Shown here: positions 52,672 through 62,767 of the stretch, piece by piece
Position numbering within the stretch: position 1 is the first letter of the stretch
How the letters are laid out: each line of letters starts with the position of its first letter
Assembly (NCBI RefSeq): GCF_006539285.1
Contig: NZ_BJMS01000009.1
Location: forward strand, 1-64,000
DNA: 64,000 bases
From: Sporolactobacillus inulinus
GTDB lineage: Bacteria; Bacillota; Bacilli; Bacillales; Sporolactobacillaceae
Direction: 5' to 3'
The notes under the pieces: generated by a model
Told to the model about the DNA's origin: nothing
What the model saw: the letters and a program-made list of their open reading frames with translations, nothing else
The model's database searches: none
Made by a program: the position numbers and the translations under genes

Positions 52672-54954
52672 TTGATCGGAAAACAAACCATAGAGGAACT
52701 TCTTCATCGATTGAAAAACGATCAGAATACGGCGCATTGGCAAACGATACCGGGGCGAGAAGCACATACCGCACCGTTTCCAGACTCTTTGGACGAGCAT
52801 CTTAAAGATGCTTTGCGTCGGCGCGGGATCAATTCGCTCTATACCCATCAAGCGGAAGCCTATAACTCTGCAATGATGGGTTCAGATCTCGTCCTTGTCA
52901 CGCCGACCGCCTCTGGAAAGACCTTGTGCTATAATCTTCCGGTTCTCCAGACCATGATTGCGCATCCGGAGAGCCGAGCGCTTTATTTCTTTCCGACAAA
53001 AGCATTGGCTCAGGATCAAAAGAATGAGATGGCTGACCTCATTGATGCGGTCGGACTGCCAATCAAGAGTCATACTTATGATGGCGATACTGCCGGATCG
53101 ATCCGGCAAAAGATCCGCCAAGCCGGTCAAATTGTGATGACCAACCCGGATATGCTGCATGCCTCTATTTTACCGCATCACACAAAATGGGTCTCTTTAT
53201 TTGAAAACCTGCGCTTTGTTGTGATTGATGAGCTTCACACGTATCGCGGTGTATTTGGCAGTCATGTAGCCAATGTCATACGCAGACTGAAGCGTATTTG
53301 CCGCTATTACGGCAGCAATCCTCAATTTATTTGTACGTCTGCGACGATTGCAAACCCGAGAGAACATGCCGAAGCGCTGACCGGACGCAAAATGTTTCTT
53401 ATTGACCGCAATGGGGCACCAAGCGTAAAGAAACACTTCTTAATCTACAATCCTCCGGTTACCAATAAGCAGCTTAATGTGCGCGAGGATGAAACACATT
53501 CCGTGGTTCGTCTTGCAGGTGACTTTTTAAAGAATAAAATACAGACGATTGTCTTTGCAAAAAGCCGATTAAAGGTTGAACTTCTTGTCAGTCACCTCCA
53601 AAAAATAAACAGTGGCAGACAAGATCGTGCGCCAATCCGAGCATATCGAGGCGGCTATTTGCCTCTTGAACGCAGGGCCATTGAAAAAGGACTGCGTCAA
53701 GGTGAGATTATGGGCGTGGTTACTACCAATGCATTGGAACTTGGTGTTGATATCGGTCAGCTTCAAGTTTGTATTCTCACCGGATATCCTGGAAATATGG
53801 CAAGTGTTTGGCAACAAGCAGGAAGAGCCGGCAGAAGATCGGAAGACGCGGTAATTATCATGGTTACCTCATCGAATCCGCTTGACCAGTACATGGCAAA
53901 TCATACAGACTATTTCTTCTCACGAAAACCAGAGAGCGTGCGAATTAATCCGGATAACATTATGATTCTGATGGAACATATTAAGTGTGCCGCTTATGAG
54001 CTTCCTTTCAAAAAGGGCGAACGGTTCGGAAGCGAACACGTGGATGAGCTTTGTGACTACTTAACCGATGAAGATTTGCTGCATTACCAACGTGGCAAGT
54101 GGTATTGGATGAGCGACGGGTTCCCGGCAAATAATGTCAACTTAAGATCAGCTGCTCAAGATTCGTTTGCTATTATTGACATCACCGATCAAGGCCATGC
54201 GAAAGTGATTGGTGAAGAAGACCGCTTCGGTGCCATGACCATGCTTTATGAAGACGCAATTTACATCCATCAAGGCGCTCAGTATCACGTGGATGACCTG
54301 GATTTGATTGAACGGAAGGCCTACGTGCGAAAAGTGAATGTCAACTACTATACGGATTCGGATCTTGCCGTCCAGCTCGATGTATTGGCGATGGACAAAC
54401 ATGCAGTCTTTGACAATGCACACATTGAAAAGGGCTATGGCGATGTCTCCGTACGTGCCTTGCCAACTATTTTTAAAAAAATTCGTTTTGAAACCTATGA
54501 AAATATCGGATGGGGAAAGATACATCTTCCGGAGCTGGAAATGCACACCAATGCTGCATGGATTAGTTTTGATCCGATCTATTTGGATCAATTCGGCAAG
54601 AATGTGTTTCAAGGGGCTTTGGTCGGTCTGAGCCATTTGCTTCGCCATGCGGCACCGCTTTTCGTGTTATGTGACCAAAATGATCTCTCGGTTGTACCGA
54701 AGATTAAAGCACCGCATAATGAGAAACCCTCTGTATTTATCTATGATAAATACCCCGGCGGTGTCGGATTAAGTGAAAATCTGTATCAGCTAATGCCAAG
54801 ACTGCTTGAGAAAGCAAGCGATATGGCGCAAAACTGCCCTTGTGAATCCGGTTGTCCTTCTTGCATCGGTTTTGTTAATGAGGGCAGAGCGGCAAAACAA
54901 GCATTAATCCGATTGCTAAAGGAACGATCAACGTGTCACTCGCACAAAAATTAA
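52672..54954 (+). CDS. mrfA: DEAH-type DNA helicase MrfA (YprA)
   Basis: In B. subtilis MrfA works with MrfB to repair mitomycin C damage. TTG 52672 lies six bases after AGAGGTG, giving 760 residues; GTG 52663 would include that site. Helicase motifs are TPTASGKTLCYN (Walker A), FPTKALAQDQ, DELHTYRG (motif II), CTSATIANP, then NALELGVDIG and QQAGRAGRR. The C-terminal domain ends with the four cysteines CPCESGCPSC, known to be required in MrfA. It overlaps mrfB by 22 bases. Confidence 0.93.
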   Translation: MIGKQTIEELLHRLKNDQNTAHWQTIPGREAHTAPFPDSLDEHLKDALRRRGINSLYTHQAEAYNSAMMGSDLVLVTPTASGKTLCYNLPVLQTMIAHPESRALYFFPTKALAQDQKNEMADLIDAVGLPIKSHTYDGDTAGSIRQKIRQAGQIVMTNPDMLHASILPHHTKWVSLFENLRFVVIDELHTYRGVFGSHVANVIRRLKRICRYYGSNPQFICTSATIANPREHAEALTGRKMFLIDRNGAPSVKKHFLIYNPPVTNKQLNVREDETHSVVRLAGDFLKNKIQTIVFAKSRLKVELLVSHLQKINSGRQDRAPIRAYRGGYLPLERRAIEKGLRQGEIMGVVTTNALELGVDIGQLQVCILTGYPGNMASVWQQAGRAGRRSEDAVIIMVTSSNPLDQYMANHTDYFFSRKPESVRINPDNIMILMEHIKCAAYELPFKKGERFGSEHVDELCDYLTDEDLLHYQRGKWYWMSDGFPANNVNLRSAAQDSFAIIDITDQGHAKVIGEEDRFGAMTMLYEDAIYIHQGAQYHVDDLDLIERKAYVRKVNVNYYTDSDLAVQLDVLAMDKHAVFDNAHIEKGYGDVSVRALPTIFKKIRFETYENIGWGKIHLPELEMHTNAAWISFDPIYLDQFGKNVFQGALVGLSHLLRHAAPLFVLCDQNDLSVVPKIKAPHNEKPSVFIYDKYPGGVGLSENLYQLMPRLLEKASDMAQNCPCESGCPSCIGFVNEGRAAKQALIRLLKERSTCHSHKN

Positions 54955-56216
54955 AACTCTATCGGAAACAGCTGCATGAGCAGAACCGAGGAGCCAAGGA
55001 ATCATCGCCGAATCCGCAACAACTGGATCAGACACTCGATGACAAGCGACAAAACCAAGCGATCCGACGTGCGGCTGTAGCACTTGACGCTGATTTACGA
55101 ACTTTTGAGGATCAATACGTCCTTGTTCATTCCGAACGCTTGCCCTTAGCAACACGAATCGGCCCGTACGCATTAGACGACCTATGGCAAACCGTTGCTT
55201 CGTGGCAAACGTTTGGCGCGGCACATCCATTATCAGCTAAAGGATTACATGCAGAAGATCTGCTTTTTTTTGATACCGAAACCACTGGATTAGGTTCAGG
55301 CTCCGGGCAAATGATTTTTTTAATCGGTCTCGCCCGATTGACGGATCGCTTTCTTGAATTAAAACAATATTTTTTACCAGGACCAGGTCACGAGGCCGCA
55401 TTCTATGATTCCTTTTTAAAGGACTGCACATCTTTAAAGCATTTGGTGACGTTTAACGGCAAGGCGTTTGACTGGCCAAGAGTAAAAACACGCCATCAAT
55501 TTGTTCGCGATCAAGTGCCGAAACTGCCGGCATTTGGTCATTTTGATCTTCTGCATGCGTCCCGCCGTCTTTGGAAGAATCGCTTGGAGTCGGTACGGCT
55601 TCAATCCATCGAGTCGAACCTCTTATCCATGGGCAGAGAAAAAGATGTGCCGGGGAAATTGGCTCCCTTTCTTTACTTCCAGTTTCTTAAGCATCCTGAG
55701 GCGGGCTTAGTTAAGGGAATCATTGAGCATAATCGGGAAGATGTGCTCACTTTGGTCAGTCTTTACATCCACCTCTCAAATAAAATACTTGGTAAGGCAG
55801 AGACTGACCTAGAAGAAAACTATGAAATAGCACGTTGGTTTGAACAGATTGGCGATCACACGCATGCCCAGACCATTTGGGAAGCACTCATTCGAAAGGA
55901 TTCAGCTTTCCAGCTACCAGCAAAGGCGCGGCTTGCAGCATGTTTAAAGCGAAAGGGGGACTATCAGCAGTCTCTGAAGCTTTTTGAATCGGTTATTGCT
56001 GCAGGAGGGGATGAGAGCGGATTGGTTTCCATTGAGGCAGCCAAACTATTGGAACATCGCTTTCATGATTATTCACGGGCAATTCAGTATACAATGTCGG
56101 CGATGACTCAGCTCGGTCATCAGCGGAATGACGAAAAGATGTACCCACTTAAAGAGGCGGCCTACTTGAAACGGCTCAATCGATTAAAGCTGAAAAGAAC
56201 GAAGAAATTTTCTTGA
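54933..56216 (+). CDS. mrfB: DnaQ-like 3'-5' exonuclease MrfB (YprB) with TPR-like tail
   Basis: GTG 54933 lies inside the end of mrfA; the protein has 427 residues (MSLAQKLKLY). The exonuclease core (about 105-270) has FFDTETTGLGSGSGQMIF (Exo I Asp and Glu), TFNGKAFDWPRVKTR (Exo II), and HNREDVLTL (Exo III). The C-terminal part (about 285-420) is made of short helical repeats (TPR-like: LRKDSAFQLPAKARLAA and similar). Overlap with mrfA means the two proteins are made together. Confidence 0.9.
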   Translation: MSLAQKLKLYRKQLHEQNRGAKESSPNPQQLDQTLDDKRQNQAIRRAAVALDADLRTFEDQYVLVHSERLPLATRIGPYALDDLWQTVASWQTFGAAHPLSAKGLHAEDLLFFDTETTGLGSGSGQMIFLIGLARLTDRFLELKQYFLPGPGHEAAFYDSFLKDCTSLKHLVTFNGKAFDWPRVKTRHQFVRDQVPKLPAFGHFDLLHASRRLWKNRLESVRLQSIESNLLSMGREKDVPGKLAPFLYFQFLKHPEAGLVKGIIEHNREDVLTLVSLYIHLSNKILGKAETDLEENYEIARWFEQIGDHTHAQTIWEALIRKDSAFQLPAKARLAACLKRKGDYQQSLKLFESVIAAGGDESGLVSIEAAKLLEHRFHDYSRAIQYTMSAMTQLGHQRNDEKMYPLKEAAYLKRLNRLKLKRTKKFS

Positions 56217-56355
56217 AGAAATACAACTATTGCCCGGGCAAGCGCAGATATTGCCTGGAATCGCCATAACTCGTCATGTTCTGCCTAATCAATCAGCACC
56301 AATTCGACAATTTGCCTACTTTCTCGCGTTATCTAAAAAACAGGGGGGAAATGAT

Positions 56356-56937
56356 TTGACTGAAGAGGGAAAAGCGATCCTTGTCACCGGCTACAAAGCA
56401 CATGAACTCGGTATATACTCAGCAGATCATCAAGGGATCTCCGTTATTCGTTACGCATTAAAGAAAAGCATGCGCGAATTTGCTGATCAAGGTGTCCAAT
56501 GGTTTGTCATCAGTGGACAAACGGGTGTTGAACTGTGGGCTGGAAGCGTCTGTATCGAATTAAGAGACGAAGAGAAGCTGAATGTGCACTTAGCCGTTCT
56601 TGTGCCCTTTTTAAATCAAGACGAGCATTATAAGGAGTGGCAGCAAGAGCTTTACGCCGAAGTGCTTGCTCAGGCGGATTATACAGGGGTGATCAGCAAC
56701 CGCCCCTACGAGAATCCCGCACAGCTCCGCCTAAAAAATGATTTTCTTGTCGCTAAGACCGAAGCGATGCTGATTGTTTATGATGAGGAAGCCCCAGGCA
56801 CACCTAGGTATTATTTAGCTGCGGCCAAAAGTAAGAAGCGAAATCATGATTATCCCATCCAAATCATTAATCGTTACGATCTGGACTTTGCTGCCGAGGA
56901 TCTGCAGCAGCAAAACCCGAATTACTGGACGCAGTGA
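56356..56937 (+). CDS. ypsA: YpsA, SLOG-superfamily (DUF1273) protein
   Basis: The open frame begins at 56230, but AGGGGGG (56342-56348) is followed by TTG 56356, giving 193 residues (MTEEGKAILVTGYK), close to the family length. SLOG signatures are VTGYKAHELGIY, FVISGQTGVELWAG (the GG-like nucleotide loop), RPYENPAQLRLKNDFLV and LIVYDEEAPGTPRYYL. YpsA affects cell division in other Firmicutes; the ligand is unknown. gpsB, a division gene, comes next. Confidence 0.9.
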   Translation: MTEEGKAILVTGYKAHELGIYSADHQGISVIRYALKKSMREFADQGVQWFVISGQTGVELWAGSVCIELRDEEKLNVHLAVLVPFLNQDEHYKEWQQELYAEVLAQADYTGVISNRPYENPAQLRLKNDFLVAKTEAMLIVYDEEAPGTPRYYLAAAKSKKRNHDYPIQIINRYDLDFAAEDLQQQNPNYWTQ

Positions 56938-57092
56938 CAAACCTTTGCATGCATCACGATCCTTTGAAACCCAAACACTCAAACGCACGTAAATACCGAG
57001 CTGACAGGAAAACAGTACTGAATCGAACATTGACACCATAGATTAAATTTGAAAAAATAAGACGAGAGATCATTAGTTTGGAGTGGACCAGC

Positions 57093-57404
57093 ATGGCGGA
57101 GCAAAAAACGATTCGATTAACCAAAAACGATATTCTTCACAAAGAATTCAAATCAGGGTTTCATGGCTACCAACAAGATGAAGTTGACCAATTCCTTGAC
57201 ATCATCATTAGCGATTACGACGTATTCAATGCAGAAATTAAGCGTTTGCGCGAAGAAAATAAACGATTAAAAAATCAAGTCACGGAAGGGGAGGAACAAA
57301 GAGCTTCGAAACCATTGGAAAACCAAGGCCTCACGAATTATGATATTCTGAAGCGGTTGTCTAATCTCGAAAAACATGTTTTCGGGAATCGCCTTGGTGA
57401 ATAA
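57093..57404 (+). CDS. gpsB: Cell division adaptor GpsB
   Basis: GpsB links division and side-wall synthesis by docking penicillin-binding proteins. ATG 57093 lies six bases after GGAGTGG, giving 103 residues (MAEQKTIRLTKNDILHKEF). The DivIVA-like N-terminal domain (about 8-65) has LTKNDILHKEFKSGFHGYQQ and DEVDQFLDIII, followed by a coiled coil. The C-terminal helix LTNYDILKRLSNLEKHVFG is the conserved oligomerisation end. It lies just before rnpB, as in B. subtilis. Confidence 0.95.
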   Translation: MAEQKTIRLTKNDILHKEFKSGFHGYQQDEVDQFLDIIISDYDVFNAEIKRLREENKRLKNQVTEGEEQRASKPLENQGLTNYDILKRLSNLEKHVFGNRLGE

Positions 57405-57424
57405 AAAAATATGTTAAATATGGG

Positions 57425-57453
57425 TTGCTTCTTTAGTAAAATGAGATTATAAT
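57425..57453 (+). promoter_or_regulatory. Promoter of rnpB
   Basis: TTGCTT (57425-57430) and consensus TATAAT (57448-57453) are 17 bases apart, placing the start near 57460. Confidence 0.75.
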
Positions 57454-57464
57454 ATCTACTTGTG

Positions 57465-57874
57465 ACATTATTTATGTTCGGGTAATCGCTGTATTCCTTG
57501 TGAATATAGAGGAAAGTCCATGCTCGCACGGTCTGTGATGACCGTAGTGTTCGTGCCTGGCGAAGTCATAAGCCAGGGTAGTTCAGAGTGATCTGGACTA
57601 ACGGCGGGAGAGAAGCCTGTGTTCCTTTTGGAATATGGCTTGCTATCCCATAAAGTGCCATAGTGACGATGTCTTTTGGAAACAAAAGAAGTGGAACGCG
57701 GTAAACCCCTCGAGCGGGAAACTCAAACTTGGTAGAGGACCCCTTTGGAAGGAACCAAACGGAAAAAGGGACAGATGATTCTGTAGATAGATGATTACCG
57801 CTTTTGTACGAGAAGCAGTTTGCTTCGTTTGAGTGCGAAAGTACAGAACATGGCTTACAGAACATGGATAATGC
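57465..57874 (+). ncRNA. rnpB: RNase P RNA, Bacillus (B) type
   Basis: The catalytic RNA of RNase P trims tRNA 5' ends. Conserved blocks match the B-type RNA: TTCGGGTAATCGCTG near the 5' end, GAGGAAAGTCCATGCTCGCAC, GTAGTGTTCGTGCCTGGCGA and AAGTCATAAGCCAGGG. Later blocks are GGAACGCGGTAAACCCCTCG, CTGTAGATAGATGATTACCG and ACATGGCTTACAGAAC near the 3' end. The closing helix P1 pairs CATTATTTATGTT (from 57466) with AACATGGATAATG (to 57873) using G-T pairs. About 410 bases is normal. It lies between gpsB and ypsC. Confidence 0.97.
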
Positions 57875-57891
57875 ATTTATATTAAAGAAAA

Positions 57892-57915
57892 AAAGCCCAT
57901 TTTAGGGCTTTTTTT
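57892..57915 (+). terminator. Terminator of rnpB
   Basis: AAAGCCC (57892-57898) pairs with GGGCTTT (57905-57911), then a T tract. Confidence 0.85.
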
Positions 57916-57953
57916 GCTAGTTACGGCAATTAACCTGAGAAGGGATTCTATTG

Positions 57954-59090
57954 ATGACACAAAAATGGACGCTCATTGCCACAACTGCGATGGGACTTGA
58001 AGCTGTTGCAGCTCGTGAATTAAAAGATTTAGGATATAATGATCTGAAGGTCGAAAATGGCAAGATAATCTTTACAGGCGACCCCATCGATCTTTGCAGA
58101 AGCAATCTATGGTTGCGGACGGTAGACCGAATCCGACTTCGCGTTGGCTATTTTAAAGCGGTCACTTTTGACAGTTTATTCGAACAAACCAAAGCATTGC
58201 CTTGGGCCAATTTGCTTCCTGAGCAAGCACAATTTCCGGTAACCGGGAAATCCCATAAATCTGTTTTACATAGCGTTCCCGATTGCCAAGCGATTGTCAA
58301 AAAAGCAATTGTTGAATCCTTGAAACAGCACTATCACAAAGAATGGTTTCAAGAAGACGGACCGATGTATAAGATACAGGTTGCCTTGGATAAAGATCAG
58401 GTCACGCTTTCGATCGATACATCTGGCGATGGCTTGCATCGGCGCGGATACAGACGCCTGCATAACGAAGCGCCTCTGAAGGAAACATTAGCAAGTGCCA
58501 TGATTTTATTAAGCCGCTGGACGCCGGATCAGCCGTTCGTTGATCCTTTTTGCGGCTCAGGAACGCTCCCCATCGAAGCTGCTATGATTGGACAGAATAT
58601 TGCGCCTGGATTTAATCGTTCGTTTGTTTCAGAGTCATGGCCGATTATTGATCCAACGTGTTGGACGCGCGCCCGTGATGAAGTCGAAAGTAAAGCAAAC
58701 TATGATCAACCGTTAATGATTATGGGCAGTGATATTGACCACAATATGATTGAATTATCAGAATATAACGCACAAGAAGCGGGTTTTAGCGGATTGATCA
58801 CATTTAAACAGATGCAGGTTGCTGATTTTACCACGCAAAGCAAATACGGGTGTATGATTGGGAATCCGCCGTATGGTGAACGAATGGGCAGCGAGCAGCA
58901 AATTAGAGAAATATGCCGTTCATTAGGCCGATTGTATAAAACAAACAAGACCTGGTCGTTTTATTTTATTTCTTCCTACGCGCAATTTGAATCCGATTTC
59001 GGGCGTCCGGCCAGCAAAAAAAGAAAGCTCTATAATGGACGGATCCGTACCGATTTCTATCAATATTTTGGAAAAAAGTATTCGGATTAA
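57954..59090 (+). CDS. ypsC: THUMP-domain rRNA methyltransferase (RlmL-like, YpsC)
   Basis: This is a probable 23S rRNA guanine-N2 methyltransferase. ATG 57954 (MTQKWTLIATTAMGLE) is nine bases after GAGAAGGG; a TTG one codon earlier is possible. The 378 residues hold an N-terminal ferredoxin/THUMP part (about 5-155) and a SAM-dependent fold. The latter has FVDPFCGSGTLPIEAA (SAM loop), GSDIDHNMIELS (acidic ribose contact) and the catalytic NPPYGERMG. It follows rnpB as in B. subtilis. Confidence 0.92.
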   Translation: MTQKWTLIATTAMGLEAVAARELKDLGYNDLKVENGKIIFTGDPIDLCRSNLWLRTVDRIRLRVGYFKAVTFDSLFEQTKALPWANLLPEQAQFPVTGKSHKSVLHSVPDCQAIVKKAIVESLKQHYHKEWFQEDGPMYKIQVALDKDQVTLSIDTSGDGLHRRGYRRLHNEAPLKETLASAMILLSRWTPDQPFVDPFCGSGTLPIEAAMIGQNIAPGFNRSFVSESWPIIDPTCWTRARDEVESKANYDQPLMIMGSDIDHNMIELSEYNAQEAGFSGLITFKQMQVADFTTQSKYGCMIGNPPYGERMGSEQQIREICRSLGRLYKTNKTWSFYFISSYAQFESDFGRPASKKRKLYNGRIRTDFYQYFGKKYSD

Positions 59091-59196
59091 CCGCTCAAAC
59101 CGCAAGCTTCTTCGGAAAACAAGAAGGACATTGCCTGTAAAAAAGAGAATGAATGGATAAAATCCGCATTTATGACGAAGAAAAGGGACGGTTGCC

Positions 59197-60708
59197 ATGA
59201 CAACAAATGAAGTGGTCGCTTCATACAAGCACTATGTAAAAAAGATTATGGATTTTAATGAATCCATTGCATTGGCAGAATGGGATCTGCGCACAGGTGC
59301 CCCCAAAAAGGGTGTGAAACAAAGGGCAGAGGTAATTGGAACACTTTCAGAAGAAGTGTTCAAGCGATCGACGTCAGATGAAATGAAAGGATACATAGAT
59401 GCGCTCACCGATCCAACGGTACAGGAACAACTAAGTTTGATTACCAAGAAAATGATTGAAAAATCTCAAAAAGAATATGATCATAATGTGTCGATTCCGG
59501 CTGAAGAATATAAAGCGTATGTCATTCTCCAATCTGAAGCGCAAAGCGTGTGGCAAGAAGCAAAAGCGAAAAGTGACTTCTCAATGTTGCAACCGTATCT
59601 TGAAAAAATAGTTGACTATAAACGTCACTTTATTGAGTATTGGGGTATTCGTCACAATAAATATGATGCATTACTTGATTTGTACGAACCCGGTCTGACC
59701 GTTAAAACGATCGATCACATTTTTGAATCGCTGCGAAACGGGCTCGTTCCTCTCGTAGAAGCGGTTGTCGCTTCGGGTAATCAGCCTAAAAAGGATTTTT
59801 TAGCGCAACCCTTTCCAGTTGATCGGCAAAAGGAACTCTGCCACCACTTATTAAGGGAAATCGGCTATGATTTTAATGCCGGACGCCTTGATGAGACAGA
59901 GCATCCCTTTGAGCTTACGCTAAATCCCGGAGATGTACGCGTCACCACCAATTATCAAGAACATGACTTTATTTCCACGATTCTGGGTACGATTCATGAA
60001 GGCGGTCATGCCTTGTATGAACAGCATATCTCGCGCGAACTGGTGGGTACACCACTTTGTGAAGGAACATCCATGGGCATCCATGAATCGCAGTCTCTGT
60101 TCTTCGAAAATTTTATTGGACGCAGCAGAGCCTTCTGGTCCTATCATTACGACGAATTGAGACGCGACGCAGATCGTCACTTCAGCAGTGTTTCATTGAA
60201 TGATTTTTATCGTGCAATTAATGCATCCCATCCGTCGTTCATTCGTACTTTAGCAGATGAATTAACCTATCCGCTTCATATTATGGTACGCTATGATCTT
60301 GAAAAGGCACTTTTTAATAGCGATTTGCAGGTTAAAGATCTTCCTGGAGTATGGAATGAAAAAATGAATGAATATCTTGGAATTACCCCAAAAAATGATC
60401 GAGAAGGAGTGCTCCAAGATATTCATTGGCCAGGCGGCGATTTTGGCTATTTCCCATCCTATGCATTGGGCTATGTCTATGCTGCTCAGTTTAAGCATGC
60501 CATGATCAAGGATATCCCCGACTTTGACGATCGCCTGCAGTCGGGAAAGCTGCATGAAATCACCCATTGGCTCAGCACGCATATTCATCAATATGGCAGT
60601 TTAAAAAAACCGCTTGAGCTCTTACAAGAGGCAACTGGGGAATGTCCGAATCCCAACTATCTGCTTCGTTATCTAACGGAAAAATACAGTGAAATTTATC
60701 ATTTTTGA
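59197..60708 (+). CDS. ypwA: Metallocarboxypeptidase, M32 family
   Basis: This cytosolic zinc carboxypeptidase acts on peptide C termini. The 503-residue, mostly helical protein has the M32 motifs: HEGGHALYEQ (HExxH, His about 267 and 271), HESQSLFFEN (third ligand Glu), DVRVTTNY ahead of them, and YALGYVYAAQF and IRTLADELTYPLHI in the C-terminal half. AAGGGACGG precedes the ATG. It is a single gene between ypsC and parE. Confidence 0.93.
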   Translation: MTTNEVVASYKHYVKKIMDFNESIALAEWDLRTGAPKKGVKQRAEVIGTLSEEVFKRSTSDEMKGYIDALTDPTVQEQLSLITKKMIEKSQKEYDHNVSIPAEEYKAYVILQSEAQSVWQEAKAKSDFSMLQPYLEKIVDYKRHFIEYWGIRHNKYDALLDLYEPGLTVKTIDHIFESLRNGLVPLVEAVVASGNQPKKDFLAQPFPVDRQKELCHHLLREIGYDFNAGRLDETEHPFELTLNPGDVRVTTNYQEHDFISTILGTIHEGGHALYEQHISRELVGTPLCEGTSMGIHESQSLFFENFIGRSRAFWSYHYDELRRDADRHFSSVSLNDFYRAINASHPSFIRTLADELTYPLHIMVRYDLEKALFNSDLQVKDLPGVWNEKMNEYLGITPKNDREGVLQDIHWPGGDFGYFPSYALGYVYAAQFKHAMIKDIPDFDDRLQSGKLHEITHWLSTHIHQYGSLKKPLELLQEATGECPNPNYLLRYLTEKYSEIYHF

Positions 60709-60806
60709 CGCATCGATGTTCCTATAGAACGTAAGGCATGGGTGCAGTCGGCTGTTGATGCACGTCCTGCAGAAGGAGCGGCAGGATCAAGAAAGGGGTT
60801 CTTTAT

Positions 60807-62765
60807 TTGACTAAACATGTTTCGGCCTATGATGACGATACCATTCAAATACTTGAAGGACTAGAAGCAGTACGCAAACGACCGGGGATGTATATCGGTT
60901 CAACCGATTCCAAGGGACTGCACCATCTCGTTTATGAAATCGTTGATAATGCAGTTGACGAAGCACTTGCAGGGTACGGTCATGAAATTCGCGTGCGCCT
61001 GCACAAGGACGGCAGTGTCAGTGTACGCGATTTTGGTCGCGGGATGCCGACGGGGATGCACCGCACAGGGAAGCCAACGGTCGAGGTTATTTTTACTGTG
61101 CTCCATGCCGGTGGGAAATTCGGCCAAAATGGTGGTTATAAAACAAGCGGGGGACTTCACGGTGTCGGTTCATCCGTTGTCAACGCACTTTCTGAATGGC
61201 TTGAAGTAACGATTTGGCGCGATGGAAAGGTGTTCAAACAGCGCTTTGAACACGGTGGCCATCCGGTAACTACTTTGGAACAAATCGGCACCACCCGAGA
61301 AACCGGTTCACTAATTCGTTTTAAACCGGATGCTGGACTTTTCAGCACAACAAACTTTCAGTTCGATATTCTGAGTGAACGGTTGCGCGAATCCGCCTTC
61401 TTACTTAAAGGAATGAAAATCGTTCTGACCGATGAACGCAGTGATGAAGAAGAAGTCTTTCATTTTGAAGAAGGCATTAAAGAATTTGTAGCTTATTTGA
61501 ACGAAGATAAGGATGTTTTGCATCCCGTTGTTGCCTTTGAAGGTGAGGCAAATGAGATCGAGGTCGAGGTTGCCTTCCAGTTTAATGACGGTTATTCAGA
61601 GAATCTGATTTCCTTCGTAAACAATGTGCGGACAAAGGATGGCGGCACACATGAATCCGGTTTCAGAACGGCTTTAACCCGCGCATTTAACGACTATGCG
61701 CGCAAAGCAGGAATTTTGAAGGAAAAAGACAAGAATTTGGAAGGTAATGATATTCGCGAAGGCTTTATGGGGATTGTGTCAATCCGAGTTCCAGAACATT
61801 TGCTTCAATTTGAAGGACAAACGAAAGGAAAACTGGGAACAAGCGAGGCACGATCTGCCGTCGACACAGTCGTTACAGAGCAACTTGCCTACTATCTTGA
61901 AGAGAACCCGCAATCAAGTGAGAACCTGATTCGCAAAGCGCTACGCGCGAGACAAGCGCGCTTAGCTGCGCGAAAGGCGCGCGATGATGCTCGAAGCGGC
62001 AAAAAATCAAAACGAAAAGAATCCATGCTCAGTGGTAAACTGACACCGGCCTCTTCTAAAAATGCTGATCGTAATGAACTGTATCTGGTCGAAGGTGATT
62101 CGGCCGGCGGATCTGCAAAACAGGGACGCGACCGTAAATTTCAAGCGGTGCTGCCGCTTCGCGGAAAAGTCATTAACACGCAGAAAGCACGCCTTGAAGA
62201 GATTATGAAAAATGAAGAAATTAACACCATCATTCATGCAATTGGTGCCGGCGTCGGCTCCGACTTTTCAATCAAAGACAGCAATTATAATAAGATCATC
62301 ATCATGACCGATGCCGACAACGACGGCGCGCATATTCAAGTGCTACTCCTGACCTTCTTCTATCGCTACATGAAAGCGCTGATTGATAACGGCAAAGTCT
62401 ATATTGCACTGCCCCCGCTTTATAAGGTAAGCAAAGGCATCGGCAAGAAAGAGACTGTTGAGTATGCGTGGGACGATCGTGGTCTCAAAGAAGCGATTCA
62501 AAAGATTGGTAAAGGGTACACGATTCAACGCTACAAAGGTTTAGGCGAGATGAACGCCGATCAATTATGGGAAACGACGATGAATCCTGAAACGCGAACC
62601 TTGATCCAAGTGAGTATTGAGGATCAAGCATACGCGGAACGACGCGTGACCACGCTCATGGGCGATAAAGTTGAACCACGTCGAAAGTGGATTGAATCGC
62701 ATGTCGCATTTGGCCTTGATGATGATGCGAGTGACGGACTGACCGCTGTGAAAGGTGCTGATTAA
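60807..62765 (+). CDS. parE: DNA topoisomerase IV subunit B
   Basis: ParE is the ATPase subunit that powers chromosome decatenation. TTG 60807 follows AAAGGGG. The 652 residues have GHKL ATPase motifs [31 protein letters not shown] and [15 protein letters not shown]. The TOPRIM part has [20 protein letters not shown] and [12 protein letters not shown]. The ending [18 protein letters not shown] is typical of type IIA B subunits. Residues and the parC neighbour fit ParE rather than GyrB. An inverted repeat GTTC-CTATA-GAAC lies upstream (about 60729-60741). Confidence 0.95.
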   Translation: MTKHVSAYDDDTIQILEGLEAVRKRPGMYIGSTDSKGLHHLVYEIVDNAVDEALAGYGHEIRVRLHKDGSVSVRDFGRGMPTGMHRTGKPTVEVIFTVLHAGGKFGQNGGYKTSGGLHGVGSSVVNALSEWLEVTIWRDGKVFKQRFEHGGHPVTTLEQIGTTRETGSLIRFKPDAGLFSTTNFQFDILSERLRESAFLLKGMKIVLTDERSDEEEVFHFEEGIKEFVAYLNEDKDVLHPVVAFEGEANEIEVEVAFQFNDGYSENLISFVNNVRTKDGGTHESGFRTALTRAFNDYARKAGILKEKDKNLEGNDIREGFMGIVSIRVPEHLLQFEGQTKGKLGTSEARSAVDTVVTEQLAYYLEENPQSSENLIRKALRARQARLAARKARDDARSGKKSKRKESMLSGKLTPASSKNADRNELYLVEGDSAGGSAKQGRDRKFQAVLPLRGKVINTQKARLEEIMKNEEINTIIHAIGAGVGSDFSIKDSNYNKIIIMTDADNDGAHIQVLLLTFFYRYMKALIDNGKVYIALPPLYKVSKGIGKKETVEYAWDDRGLKEAIQKIGKGYTIQRYKGLGEMNADQLWETTMNPETRTLIQVSIEDQAYAERRVTTLMGDKVEPRRKWIESHVAFGLDDDASDGLTAVKGAD

Positions 62766-62767
62766 TT

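Noticed and set aside
60729-60741. GTTC-CTATA-GAAC before parE as a LexA box
   Set aside because: The half-sites are in the opposite orientation to the Bacillus LexA consensus (CGAAC-N4-GTTCG).
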